From Rhabditoides inermis (Eukaryota > Nematoda > Chromadorea > Rhabditida > Rhabditidae), in assembly GCA_963966185.1 (NCBI GenBank), contig CAWZYM010000217.1, positions 327,501 to 391,500 on the forward strand: a stretch of 64,000 nucleotides of DNA, written 5' to 3'. Position 1 is the stretch's first letter. Each line of letters opens with the position of its first letter. The notes under the pieces are model-generated. The model was not told the DNA's origin. It worked only from the letters and a program-made list of their open reading frames with translations, and did not search any database. Below, piece after piece: positions 34,136 to 48,382 of this stretch. Position numbers and translations under genes: made by a program.

Positions 34136-35820
34136 GCATCGATCGAGAACTCTCTTGTAAACAAACAACGCTGGACACAGCTGCTAGAGGGAAATCAATA
34201 CAAAAAACACCTCGAGGGTGAATTGCGATTGGGTAGAGAAGAATGGGAAGAAAATCGACATGATGGAACGAAAAGAAACAAAGAAAAATTAGAAGATTGA
34301 GAGAGAGATGTATTTTGTTAAACAAAGGGAATGATTTTGAATGATTCATTGAGAGTGGAAATTGTCAAATTCTATTCACCAGTTGAGTGATGGGAATAGT
34401 AGTAATAGTACACATACATACATAAGGATGATGGTTCTCATGGCCTCTATGTGTGTGATTCAGGTTGCCTAGAGAACGGAGCGCAGCTTTATGTCATAGA
34501 AAGTCTAAAGCCCCATATCCCATGTGTATCCCACTGGCCCACTGCAGCTCTCTCTTTTGGCTTATAGAAAGTTCATTTTGATTTTTGATGTGCCTTATAA
34601 TCCTGCTCATAATAAATACATAATTATTTTTGTATGCATTGAAATAAAAGAGATTCTAAAACCAATAGAAAAGGCTACAAAAGATGTATATGGAATGTGT
34701 ATTTTGGTGTCGTGCCAAAATGATTACATCGATAAGATAGTGAATTATATGATTATAAAGACAGAGAACAGTCGCGATAGCGGCAATCAAATAATACACA
34801 TCATTCTATTCGATATGACTGGCTGAGTTTATATTTTGTCTGCAATGATTGTGATTCAAAGACGAGACGTCAGAAATGGAAGAGAGAGGTAGAGGTGAGC
34901 TGTCAAAAAGGCGTTGGGCGAGAGTTGTGAGTAATTCAGAATGCAGGCGGTTCGGAGGGCTGGAGGAGAGAGGAGGGAGGGAAAGGAGGACAGCCGTGGC
35001 GGAGACTAGCTCCCTTCTCCTCATCGATTCGCCCCGTTGGAAGAGCCAGTCCGCGCACGAAAAGAGCGAAAGCATGCGAGAACTGGGGGGCGGGCACTGC
35101 ATAATATGCTAATAAGCGAGTGTTAGACGCGCGGCGACAAATGAGCGACAGCTGTGGGGTCTATGTATTGGCAGATGATGCGAGACCAATGAAGAAACTC
35201 CAGAGACAAAGGAGTTCAATTGAACATGAGCTAGAGCGATGATGGCAACTAGTAAGTGGATCATGGAACAGAGAGGAGAGGTTGTTGTAATAGAGAAAAA
35301 GATCCTCGTGTCAGCAGGCACGAGAGTTGACACAAACTCCTCACTGTGATGTCAATAGAGAAGAGAGAAAGATGAAGATGGGAATGAACAGGATTTTTTT
35401 ATTTTAAAAAAAGCTCTGAATCTGAAATATATAATGATGTAATCGCATTCAATCATTTTCAAACAATTCGAATTGTTATAAATATTTATTAAATTAATTC
35501 AGCGTCCTTCTAATTTCAAACTATATTTGAACTAGGACAATTTTGTATTTAGGACAAAGTAGACCTAGTCGCAATACCGTATGCATCTTTCTTGCGGTCA
35601 GCTGTTACACTTTCATTTTTCACGTTTTTGGTGTGTATTCTCTATACCTTTCGCTTTCGTGTTTTTTTTTCACCTAACACTAGTTATATTCAAGTAATCA
35701 CATCACCTTGACCTCTCACATGATCTCTTATCGATTCCATCTCTTGTGTTGCGTTACTTTTATCGTGCAACGTTTTTTTTTGTTTGTTTAATTGTTTTGT
35801 GTATGATCAGGTGCGGATCA
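33940..35820. other. Long intergenic region before PFKFB
   Basis: About 1.9 kb, the longest stretch without a supported gene. It contains a (TC)n run at about 34086-34128, AT-rich DNA near 34560-34800 and 35400-35530, and several open frames that have no splice context or recognisable homology. It likely holds the promoters of both flanking genes. There is an acceptor-like AG at about 35811 just before the PFKFB ATG. Confidence 0.5.
34086..34128. repeat. (TC)n microsatellite
   Basis: TC run in the intergenic region upstream of the Ly6-like gene. Confidence 0.95.
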
Positions 35821-39042
<3,222 letters not shown>

Positions 39043-39641
39043 GACCCGCTGCTCCCGGTATTCTGAAGGATACTGTACTCAGACTGAATAATGCACAAAT
39101 TTGTATACACACTGCGACATGTTGTGATATTTTGAATGACATTGTGTATGTTCATAGGTTTTATATGTTTTGTATTTCGTAGCGACTATGATACAACGAG
39201 GTTAGAGCCCGAAACAATGAATCTGAATATGAAGAGACTGGTAGAGGTATGATATGAGGGGTAGTGTTTCGATAAAGGTTTGTGTTGTTGGCTTGATTGA
39301 TTGTGGTGTGTATTCTGATCGTTGAATCGACACGTTACCGGAACTCTCCCCTCTCTCCTCTGTCTCTTCTCACGTGGCAACTTCCGCTCGCACTTCCACG
39401 TCTTTCCTATTTCCCCGCCAGATTGTTTTGTACTGTCGCGGTGTATTTCTACTTTGTTTATTTGATATTTTTCTCGTCGTTTCGAATATGTTTCGAGATT
39501 ATACTGATCACTAATTTATCTCTTTTGCTTGTGTATTGTCGTTGCCTCTTCGTTTTCCGAGTGCCTGTATGCTTGTTAGGTCGATGTGTCCCTTGCTGTA
39601 CTGTTGATGTCCGGTTGTGGTTTGCAGATACATAGGCTTGG
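39043..39641. other. Intergenic region between PFKFB and the ETS-like gene
   Basis: About 600 bp, AT-rich, no supported exon. It probably contains the 5' UTR and promoter of the next gene; an acceptor-like TTTGCAG lies at 39621-39627. Confidence 0.5.
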
Positions 39642-41177
39642 ATGTACGGCGTGGAGTCGTGCTCGTCGACGCACTCTCTCTCGCAGTCGGACACGTCGGC
39701 GGGAGGGGGAGGGGAGGAGCGACGCCCGCCCTTGCCCCCCTCCCCTCCTTCCCTGCCTGTTCCACCGCCTTCCGACCCATACCCCATCTCCCTCCTCTCA
39801 CTCCCCACCAACAACCACACCACCTGCCCACACCCGCAGACAAGACGGCGCTTTTGAGACGTGCGTGCATTATTGATTGATTGTGTTCATCGATTGCCAC
39901 AGGTGTGTGCGCGGATCGGCTGTGGCAGTTTTTGGTGGATATGCTCGAGGACGAAGTCTATGGAGCGGTGGTGAGTGCCTGTGCATGTCTGCCTCTCCTT
40001 TCTCACTGCATGCCTTTCTGCTCAGGTGACGTGGGCGGAGCGACCGTGGGACATCAAGATCGAGACGGCGCTCTTCAAGATTCAGTGGAACCGGCAGAAC
40101 TTTCAGGAGAAGGTGAGTGCCTCTTTCCCTCTCTGCTAACCCCTCTCGTTGTGCAGGTCTCGTTCCACACTCTGTCCCGCCGTCTGGCCTCTACCTGCCC
40201 CCTCCGCACTCCCGCCGGAGACATGCCGTTGATTGCGAGAGGCCACAAGACCGGAAGGTGGACACTCTTCCCCGGTCATCACGGAAACAGGTTCGTAGTG
40301 TCCAGGTGATTTCCGGAGTGGGGTGTCGCTGTCCAACGTTGGTCATTGCTCATAGCTTGTTTGGATGTAGTTTGATTAACTAAAGTTGACAAAAATTCCA
40401 AATGTTGTATTGATTTCTACACAAAGAAATGGATGTTGTTATTTTCAGTTTTCCGTTGATTCCTGCCGAGTGTCTGATGCCTGTTCGGATCACTCGGAAA
40501 CGACCCGCCGACAGCTTCCACGAGGGCGTCAAGAGACCCTGCTACGAGCAGAACCACGGTCAGAAGCGGATACCTTTTTCACTGATTTTACTAATTTTAT
40601 TTTCTTTCTCTTATTTTTCATTGATGCCCCTTTTTCAGCGTACGCGATGAGTGTGGCTGCGGCGCACTACGGCAGAAAGTATCTGTCCTCTCTGTCACCG
40701 TCTGTGCCAAGCCCCGCCCTCTCTGATCTCGCCCCCTGGCCGTCGCCGTTCCCAGCGTACCCCTACTGGCCGAGTCAGTCGTTTGCCGCGTTCCCGCCGC
40801 TGTATCCGCCAGTCTCCTATCCCACTCCCGCTCCTTCTCCGTTCACTGCTCTTTCTCCGGAATCGTCTCCCCGTTCTGCTCCTCCTGCTCCTTCTCCATA
40901 TCTTCCTCCTTCTCCACCCGCGGAGGAGCGAGTGGAAATGAAGTCCGTTGTGCCGAAGGAGAAGCGAGATGGTGTCGAGTCGCAACTCGCCGAATTTGTC
41001 TCTGGCTTTCTAGCGGAGGAGGCGGAGCCTGAGGAAGCGGAGCGTCTCAAGTCTGCCACGCCGTCGTCGTCGGTGCCTTCGTGTGTGGCGAGTCCTGAGG
41101 AGCGTCGTCTCAAGCAGGAGATTCGAGATGATGCGCTTCTCCCAAACTTCGAAGAGTTCGCTTCTATGATGTGGTAG
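39642..41177 (+). CDS. Divergent ETS-like transcription factor
   Basis: The 5' end is uncertain; an ATG at 39642 starts MYGVESCSSTHSLSQ and a Pro-rich part, and a short exon ending KTALLRR joins in phase to the domain. Exons at about 39901-39971, 40026-40111 and 40157-40291 read RLWQFLVDMLEDE, VVTWAERPWDIKIET, FKIQWNRQNFQEKVSFHTLSRRL. This matches the ETS frame (LWQFL..LL ... W...GW.FK... V...WG ... M.Y..LSR.LR) at the spaced tryptophans and the recognition-helix words, but the tyrosines after LSRRL are missing and about 30 extra residues (TGRWTLFPGHHGNR) follow. The C-terminal part is long, disordered and rich in Pro/Ser/Tyr, with MPVRITRKRPADSF, and ends LPNFEEFASMMW. Stop at 41175-41177. 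Confidence 0.55.
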
Positions 41178-41362
41178 GCGGTTGTATCTCATATGCATTG
41201 AAGATGTTTTATTCCCTGACCCCCGTTTTATTCCAACTAGTAGATAGGTGTGTCGCCTGTGTTATCATCCCTGTGATTATTCTTTAATAACTTGCTGGTT
41301 TGTTTCTGTGTTGCATGTTTGTTTTGCACCAAAGAGTGTTATTGTCGAATATATTGTAGGGT

Positions 41363-41368
41363 AATAAA
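41363..41368 (+). terminator. Poly(A) signal AATAAA of the ETS-like gene
   Basis: AATAAA about 185 bp after the stop codon, followed by T-rich sequence. Confidence 0.55.
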
Positions 41369-41435
41369 GATTACTTATTTCGTACTTATGTCTGCGGTCT
41401 GTGCATATGACAAGATGCAAAAGTGCTGATATCAG

Positions 41436-41580
41436 AATCAGAATGTTTATCTCGAATCAAGTAGCACAGTACAATTATGTAAATTACGGCAAGGTTACGG
41501 TAAAATACAGTAATGCAACGCCTACTGCGAGTCCCAATAACAAGGATTTCGGTAGTCCCGAGGATGCGTACGTGCTATTG
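41436..41580 (-). mobile_element. LINE 3' tail remnant (minus orientation)
   Basis: Reverse-strand partner of 13435-13577. On the minus strand it ends in an ATTCTGATTCTGAT tail and includes CTTGATTCGAGATAAACATT and CTGTATTTTACCG. The two copies differ at roughly one site in six or seven by eye. It is a short, 5'-truncated relic of the same non-LTR family. Confidence 0.6.
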
Positions 41581-41590
41581 GTGGTGCATG

Positions 41591-41970
41591 TCATCCCCTG
41601 CTTGCGGCTTCTGGGGAAGTTTCGATCTCGGCGGCGGTAGATCCGTGCTTCAACGATCGATCGCGAAGAGACGTCTCCGAGAGTTTCATCGTCTTCGAGG
41701 ATTCCTCTCCAGTCTCAATGCCGTAGATGTAGAGAGTAGCAAAAGCGAATACCAGTTCAGTTAGTGTCCTCCGCCGCACAGCATTGTTCAGGGGTCGGGG
41801 GAATAACAGGGGAAGGCACGCGACCGCACGCTGGCAGAGAAAAGAAAGGAATGTGTGTGAAAAGAAAAGAAGAAAAGAAAGGAAAAAGAAAGTGCTGATA
41901 TGATTGTTGCTAACCTGGCGATTTCCGACGGTGTCAAACACCAGCACTGTTTCTGAATCTTGATTTTCAA
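41591..41970 (-). pseudogene. Coding-like frame downstream of SPO11, uncertain
   Basis: Two exon-like blocks on the minus strand, about 41970-41912 (ETVLVFDTVGNRQ) and 41834-41591 (LPLLFPRPLNNAVRRRTLTELVF, TLYIYGIETGEESS, then a Ser/Thr-rich end with EIETSPEAASRG and a TGA). A GT/AG intron can join them. No ATG start was found in front, so it may be a relic, a final exon of something else, or a gene with a start upstream that I missed. It begins about 105 bp after the SPO11 stop on the same strand, a spacing often seen between genes in nematode operons. Confidence 0.3.
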
Positions 41971-42075
41971 TTAAAAAAGATCGAGAAAAAAGTATTTATC
42001 AATAAATAACAGAACTACAAACAACACCCGATTCACAGTATTCACAGCAAACAATAGTCAACAAAAACTTATCTC

Positions 42076-42355
42076 CTAAAAATCGTCTTCATCCGAGAAC
42101 TCTGACTCCAAACTCTTTCTCTTTAGCGCCGGCAGACGGGGCGGACCCATCACCTGAAGAGGCGGGGCCACAGGAGGCGGGGCTGGCGTGGCCTGCGGTG
42201 CTTGTGGTTGCGGGGCGAGGGCAGAGGCGATTCGGGGGTGGAGGTAGACTCGTGTGAGGAAGCCTTGTCCCGCCTCCGATAGAGCTTCCAATTCGAGCTT
42301 GGTGCGACGGCCGCGGAGCAATTGCACCTACAAGGCATTCTTCCTCCCCCTCTCC

Positions 42356-42404
<49 letters not shown>

Positions 42405-43770
42405 CCCCTCTCCGTCTCTCTCTCTTTCTCTCGCTCTCCTCCCCCTCCCACCTCCCCCTCCAGTTCCGTCTCGTTCAGCTGCCGCGCCCTCCTCTCCACT
42501 CGTGACAGCTTGACATAGTCCCGATTGGCCAACGCCAGGTGCTGGTCCCACGCCACCGGCATGTGACTGAGGGGAACGAGTGTCAATCAACAACACACAT
42601 CAGCTAACGAACTTTAAACAAGACCCACCTGGCCTCGCTGGGCCGGAATCCTATCCACTGCATGGTGGGAATGTGCGCGCCCCTGCCCTCCGCCCTCTCG
42701 TACATACTGCCGTACTTGTACGTCAACAGGATCTCCATGCCTGCAATTCTCCCTCTCTCCCTCTCCAACTCTCCTCTCTCGTACCATAGGGGTCTCCATC
42801 GAACAGTCCCATGATGGGCACGTCCAGCCGCTCGACGAGGGATCGCAGCACCTTCCGCGTGCAGATGTCCGGATAGCCCTTTCCCTGCAACACATGTTCT
42901 TCCCTCTCTTTCTGCCTGCCTTCCCGTCTCGCTCAATGAATCTTACAATGGAGCCCTTTCCTCCCTTTCTGCATGCCTTCATTCCAGCCCGACTCATGCC
43001 AGCTGGCAATAAGGCGGCAGAAGAGAAAAGAGGACAGATTCATGAAAAAAACACCAAAGTGACAGAGCTGACCGTGGCGAGAATGCCTCTGGGATAAAGG
43101 CCCTGGAATCCGTCGTCGAGCATCTTCTGGAAGGTGGCCTCCTTCTCGACCACCAGAATGAACTGCGCCCCGCTGATGGGACGCAGCTCACACAACTGCT
43201 CCACACACAGCTGCGACGAGGCACGACAGTCGATCACGTCGCCTGAAGGGAGGGGATGAGGGGGAGAGGAAAGGAGAGAAGGAGAAAAATGAGAAGATGT
43301 AAGAGTGTGGAAGAAAGCACCATTTCCCGTCATAAACGCGACAGCTCCACGCAGCAGACCCTTGGCACACGAGAGCTGCAACCGCACCATGTACAATGCA
43401 ATAGACCTCTCCCGACCACATTGATGGCTATCCTCGTCTCGTTCAGCAGCTGGCACACTGTGGTGATCGATCGATCCAGCCGATCCTGCGAACCGTACAA
43501 CAGCTTCTGGTCGTAGTACAGATCGCTGAAATCGAAAATGTATACGGCACACAACAAGCTACTTCTACGGACGGCAGGCTTTGATCTTTTCGCGAACAGG
43601 CGATTGATCGAGTGGGGGTCGTACCGTTTGGTGGCCATCGTGTCGCTCCTGACCAGCTCGTACACCTGTGCGAGTGTCTTCAGGTTGTAGGCCAGCTTCG
43701 GACCCATCCGACGAGTCAACACCACCTGGTGGTCCCGAGGGTCCGCAGAACTGCAACTACTATGAATCAT
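42076..43770 (-). CDS. SPO11: SPO11, meiotic double-strand break protein (TopoVIA-like)
   Basis: SPO11 starts meiotic recombination by cutting DNA through a tyrosine. Exons on the minus strand give MGPKLAYNLKTLAQVYELV, SDTMATKRDLYYDQKLLYGSQ (the second Tyr of RDLYY is the expected catalytic one), SITTVCQLLNETRIAINVVG, then SIALYMVRLQLSCAKGLLRG and GDVIDCRASS. The Toprim part follows: FILVVEKEATFQKMLDD (metal-binding Glu), PRGILATGKGYPD, RKVLRSLVERL, PIMGLFDGDPYGIEIL (DxD) and YKYGSMYE, PTMQWIGFRP. The end has RARQLNETELE, FLTRVYLHPRIASA and a Pro-rich, acidic tail (SEFSDEDDF, stop 42078-42076). The N-terminus is short; ATG at 43770 is a tentative start because a splice acceptor lies only 17 bp downstream, so an upstream exon is possible. 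Confidence 0.88.
42357..42400. repeat. (TC)n microsatellite
   Basis: TC run in a SPO11 intron; on the sense strand it is a purine (GA) tract. Confidence 0.95.
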
Positions 43771-44186
43771 TCCCACTATCAGAAAACCATACGTTAGTCC
43801 CTATATTCCTTATGAGTCATGCTTTCTCCAGTCCATTACTTACAATTAGTGAGTAAATTCCGATTTCCGAACAAGTTATTCTTCAAGTGAGTCTTTTAAT
43901 GACACATGAAATTGGATCCACCAGATCAAATACTTCCCACTCTCTACTCTCTCTCTCACAAACATGGACTTACGTTTGCTTTGAAACGCGGCAGTCTTTG
44001 ATCATCATGTAACTGTCAAACTCTCTTCATCTCCGCTCTTTTTACACGCCCCGTCTCTCTCTCTCTCTCTCGCTGTTCACACTATGTGGCTCGAAACCGG
44101 TGCGCTTGTTGCATTTGTGGGTACTCGACAAACATTCATGTACTATAAAAGAGAGCCCCTGGAGGAATTGCCATCCAACTACCGAC
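43771..44186. other. Divergent region between SPO11 and the Tyr/Ala/Gly-rich gene
   Basis: About 415 bp. The right half (from 43984) is the conserved upstream part of the inverted duplication, with a TATA box at 44144-44150; the left half should contain the SPO11 promoter or an upstream SPO11 exon. Confidence 0.5.
44144..44150 (+). promoter_or_regulatory. TATA box of the Tyr/Ala/Gly-rich gene, copy B
   Basis: TATAAAA 37 bp upstream of the ATG. The 36 bp between are identical to copy A as far as I can see, so promoter and short leader are conserved. Confidence 0.7.
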
Positions 44187-44598
44187 ATGTCTGCCAAGAT
44201 GTGAGTTCCTCCTATCCTCTTCATCTTTTTTTCTTTCTATCTATCTCTTCATTCTAGCATCTCTCTCTTCGCTCTCGTCTGCGTTTTCGCTCTTTCCACC
44301 GAAGCGACCTATCTCTACGGAGGAGCCTACGGATACGGATACCCCGCTTACGGTAAGCATAGCTACAGTACTCCACTCGTATACAGTACCTTTCTCTCCA
44401 TCTACAGTACTCCTTGATTCAGGCTACGCTGCGTCAGCTGCGTACCCTGCGTATTCTGCCGCTTACGGATACCCTGCCTACTCTGCAGCCGTCGTTCCCA
44501 CTGCCTCCTTCTGGGGATGGGGAAGCAACAAGGGCGGAGCCAAGGAGGGCGGAGCCTCGCCTGCCCCTCAGACCGCCTCTCTCACCAACAACCAGTGA
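44187..44598 (+). CDS. Secreted Tyr/Ala/Gly-rich small protein, copy B
   Basis: Three exons: ATG-TCT-GCC-AAG-AT (44187-44200), a second exon from about 44259 with the signal peptide (SLFALVCVFALSTEA) and YLYGGAYGYGYPAYG, and a third from about 44423 with YAASAAYPAYSAAYGYPAYS, SFWGWGSNKGGAKEGG and TASLTNNQ before the TGA. About 94 residues. Same gene as copy A on the opposite strand 6 kb away, with two fewer alanines. Secretion is predicted from the N-terminus; function is unknown. High Tyr/Ala content and strong conservation fit a cuticle-associated or peptide precursor product, which is inference only. Confidence 0.8.
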
Positions 44599-44659
44599 GC
44601 AGAGCAAAGGAGACACTTTCCAGATATCTCTGTACAAATGACGACACCCATAAACGATT

Positions 44660-44835
44660 TCTACAACACCGTACTCTTTGATGCTTACGTTTTGATAATG
44701 ATAGTGGTGGTGCTGGCTCCTGCTTGGATGGCGGCGAGCTGTCGCACCACATCCAGCATAGCCCACTCTATCTTCGAGAGGATCAAGGTCCTCCGTTCCA
44801 TCGCTGATAGAGGGGCCTCCAACGCAACATCCTCC
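44660..44835 (-). CDS. Small helical protein downstream of CHTF18, unrecognised
   Basis: On the minus strand an acceptor-like TTTTGTTAG is followed at once by ATG (44835) and a frame reading MSEDVALEAPLSAMERRTL, ILSKIEWAMLDVVRQLAAIQAG and TTTIIIKT, then a good donor GTAAGC at about 44691-44686. A following exon may run into the edge of the inverted duplication (KSFMGVVICTE...), so the C-terminus is unclear. The amphipathic pattern fits a helix. It begins 309 bp after the CHTF18 stop on the same strand and may be its operon partner. A 138-codon open frame exists on the opposite strand over the same DNA (44638-45054); I prefer the minus frame for its splice signals. Confidence 0.4.
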
Positions 44836-45143
44836 GACATCCTAACAAAACCTTTCCTCGCAACCAAACATTTCTTCGTCACTCCGGTCTCCAGGTATAT
44901 GCATCGCCTCAACGAATTATATTCACGCACAATTCATCGAATCCAACAAAGCTGTTCATTCACACGCATAACACAAATTCAAAAAGAAATGCAAAATTTT
45001 CAAAATGAGCTCAATGGGAGGAGTATCGAAAGTGATAAGAGTATCCGTGCATAAGGCAAGTGACCGGAAAGTGAAAGGAATCTACAGTTGTTCCTTCTAT
45101 ACTACATACAATCAGCTCCTCCTCCTCCTCCTCTTCTTCTCTT

Positions 45144-45312
45144 TCACATGATGAGCTGACTCATGCGAATGTTCTTCTTGACAGCATTCGAGAATCCCTG
45201 GTTGTACTTGTAGTGGAGCGGCACATGCGCCTGCGCTGCTGACAGGGGGTTCTGAAAGAAAAAGGGGTGAGTGAGATAGATAGATAGACTAGAACTAGAC
45301 ATAGTAGTGAAG

Positions 45313-45364
<52 letters not shown>

Positions 45365-48300
45365 ACGCCCCCACCTTGCTAGCTTGCATGATCTTCTCCC
45401 TCCTCTTCTTGCTGGCTGCTATCGCGTCCTCGTTCGCCCCTCCCTCCTCCGTCTCCTCCTCCTGTCTCCCCCTCATGTCCGCAATCTCTATCTGATGGTG
45501 GATCATCTGACGCGTCGTGTTCGCAAGCATATGCCTTCCAGACTCATCCGCCACAGGAAACATTGTTAGCACATCGATCGCCCTGAAAGATTCATATTAC
45601 ATCGCAATAGTAAAATCATCTTGTAACCCACGGTTTGTACAGCCAGTTCATCTCTCCATTTGCCAGAGTGTGCACAAAGTCCAATCCATAGTCGCGCATC
45701 GCTGACACAACACCCCTTATCTGCGCTAGGTCGCGAGACGAACACAGCCGTTGGTTCATCTGGAACCACAGCAGGACTCCAAATCAAGTCACTCAAATAC
45801 AACAAACGATTAACCCACCGACTTTATGGGCGGCTGTGTGATATGGACGAGCATGGGTAGAGTGTGTAGTAGAAGGGGACGGACTCCTCCTCTGGCCGCA
45901 GCCCACCCGCCGCCTCCCTCCGAAGGCACGCGCACCGCTCGCAGAGTCTCCATACACTCTGTTTCCCTCTGCCGCATCCCACGCAGCGTCGTTGGCATCA
46001 CCAACTGTTTGATCCTGAATATCACGTATACGCTTGTACATAGCATTTGAAAGGTTACTTTGCATGTGTGGCGACAGTGAGATGGAGCTTGACGTAGAAG
46101 GAGAAGAGGTACTTCATGAGGACATAGTTCTGCGACTTGGCGACCACTTGGTTGACGAGGTCGTAGTGGAGGAAACAGTTGGCGGCCGCCTTGACCACAC
46201 CCATGGGGAGCTGGGTGCGGAGGTAGTTGAGGTGGAGACCCGACACAAAATACTCTCCGCCCGCCTCCCAAGCCACCCTCTGCACCGCACGAGAACGAGC
46301 CAGTAGGGGAAGGAGGCCGCCCTTGCTAAACACACGTCATTATCCCTCCAACTCTCCATGCGTTCCTCTCTCCACTCCCACCCACCTGTCGTGATGGTTC
46401 TGCAACTCGAGCACCGTCGACCACTGCTTGAATATGTTGGCCGAGCTGTGCTCCCTCTCCAGTGCCTGCAACTGTCCATTGCCCTACTTCCAACAGACCC
46501 TCTCCCACCTGCATCATGTCGTCCTTGCCGACAATGTTGCCCGTCTGCCTGGCTACGGCGGCCACGTACTGTAGTGTGTTGACGCAGAGTCGCACGTCGC
46601 ACTCTGCCCTCTCGGCCAGCAGCTGCAGCGCGCCCCCATCCACGCGCACCTTCTCCTTCTGCGCGATCTCCGCCAGCCGCCCCGTCAACGGACCCATCTT
46701 CGTCGCCGTCATCTGCACACACAGCGCCACTCCGCGCAGCTCCCGCAGACACTTGGCGAACAGGTTGTTGCAGATGCAGATGATGGGACGCCGCACCGCG
46801 TGGCGACCTGTCCCAGCCAGCGCCTCAAACCAGACAGTCACTACAGCACATGACGCCGCCAATCACCTTAAGAAGATGCCGGATGGCGTCGTCTCCAGCT
46901 CCGTCGATCTCGTCGAGGATGAGGCACACGGGCTTTCCCTGTCCGTCCCCTGCCACCTGGTCAATAGTGCGCACCGATCGAACCGCTCCCTCCAACACGC
47001 GGTCGAAGTCTGCAATGTTGCGCTGGTCTGACGCGTTCACCTGCAAACAGCGTAATCAATTTTATCAATTTAACAAATCACTTATTTCCGTACAAATAAC
47101 TCACATCGATGACCGAGTAGCCGGCCTGCTTGGCGATGAGCGTGGCAAGAGTGGTCTTTCCGAGACCAGCCGGTCCTGACAGCAGGAGCAGCTTGTGGTG
47201 CGGGCGACGCGGCTTGCCGTCGTCCATCTTGAACAGCTGCTGCTCCTTCTCGCCCAGCTCCAGACTCTCCACCGCACTCTTCCGCTTCCACACACACTCG
47301 TCCCATAGACGCAGCCACGTCAACACTGTGCGGTTGATCGCCTGGAAATGAGTCATGCGGACTCTCACTCTCACCCCCCCCCCCTCTCACTCACCTCATC
47401 GCTGAGTAGATCCAGGTAGTTTCTGGGAGTGTACTTGGTGACCCACAGCGCGTCCTCCGGCCTCCGCGTCGATGGCATCTCCTCTTGCCGCCCAGACTCA
47501 GCACCTGCCGGCTCCGCCCACTCCATGTCGTTCGCACGAGACGCCTCCCGGTCCGATCTCTCCTTCCTGTAAAAAGGTAATGCAAGAAGCTCACGTATGA
47601 TAGTTGATACCTCAGCTTGGCGACTTCTCTATCCAGCTCGGCACTCGACTTTCCTCCCAGCACAGCGTTCCTGCACTCGGCCGCCCGCTTGCCCGCCTGA
47701 TATGAGAGACGCGCACGCGGATGCAGTCGGATGTACAACCTGAAAAGTGGCGAGTGCTATAGCTAGTTGATGACGGGGCACCTGTAATCGCATCCGTCGC
47801 TGCTCACTCCCATCCAGCGGGATCCATCGACAGGAGGACACCGCATCACCATCTCCCGCAGTGGCTCGTCGTCATCCTTCCCTGTGTCTTCTACTGCTTC
47901 GCCAGCAGCGGCGCGACGGCGACGACGAGCATCCAAGATCCTAATCACAACACACCCAATTACTGGCATTACAGCGTGATGTCTCCACACCTGAACGAGA
48001 GCCGATCTGCCGCCTCACATTCCTCCTCTTCCCGTCGTCGTTTCGCCTCACGCTCCTCAAACGTGCACGGCATCCGCATATGCCAGTCTCAAAATTCTTC
48101 CTTCTTCGCCTATTCCTTTATTCTTGGAAATTTTAATCATACCGATGGGATGGTCGATCACACTGTCGGGCGGATAGTTCTCCATCTCGGCAAGCCTCCT
48201 CTTGCCCTTTCTCTTCCCATCTTCATTCAGAGCCATCAAAGCGCTATCATCTACATCTTCCGGACCTCTGAACACTCGTCATAATGCAAACAATAACGTG

Positions 48301-48382
48301 AACTATGAACTCGAACTCACGTGGGATATACTAGAGTTTCGTCGTTTTCCTCTGTGGCGAGTACATTGTACTCTTCGTCCAT
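45144..48382 (-). CDS. CHTF18: CHTF18 (Ctf18), alternative RFC clamp-loader large subunit
   Basis: Ctf18-RFC loads PCNA and supports sister-chromatid cohesion and checkpoint signals. Start MDEEYNVLATEE (48382), just after an acceptor-like TTCAG. The N-terminal part is charged. The AAA+ core has LRLWDECVWK, RRPHHKLLLLSGPAGLGKTTLA (Walker A GPAGLGKT), GYSVIDVNASDQRN, CLILDEIDGA (Walker B), RPIICICNN (sensor 1), CVQMTATKMGPLTGRL, LAERAECDVRLCVNTLQ (sensor 2 region). The C-terminal collar and tail follow: EGIHENFLH-like HYDLVNQVVAKSQNYVLMKYL, then LCSSRDLAQIRG, EMNWLYKPWAID and the end LHYKYNQGFSNAVKKNIRMSQLIM, which matches the conserved Ctf18 C-terminus that binds Dcc1/Ctf8. Stop at 45146-45144. 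Around a dozen exons. Confidence 0.9.
45315..45360. repeat. (GA)n microsatellite
   Basis: GA run in the last CHTF18 intron, pyrimidine-rich on the sense strand. Confidence 0.95.

Larger units (their letters stand above)
41178..42075. other. Region between the ETS-like gene and SPO11
   Basis: It holds an AATAAA at 41363-41368 (plus strand), a LINE tail at 41436-41580 and a coding-like frame on the minus strand at about 41591-41970 (see separate entries). Otherwise no exon was seen. Confidence 0.5.
43984..44655. repeat. Inverted duplication, copy B (matches 37275-37976)
   Basis: Plus-strand partner of copy A. The match starts near AAACGCGGCA(G/C)TC upstream of the gene and ends just after GTTGTAGAAATCGTTTAT on the complementary strand, at the edge of the next gene. 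Confidence 0.85.

Noticed and set aside
34524..34826. Open frame of 100 codons in the long intergenic region before PFKFB
   Set aside because: AT-rich, no splice signals, no family pattern and no conserved-looking block; likely chance.
44638..45054. 138-codon plus-strand frame as a membrane protein gene
   Set aside because: No promoter or splice context, and its start lies in the 3' flank of the duplicated gene; the opposite strand has better start and splice signals. Kept only as a finding.
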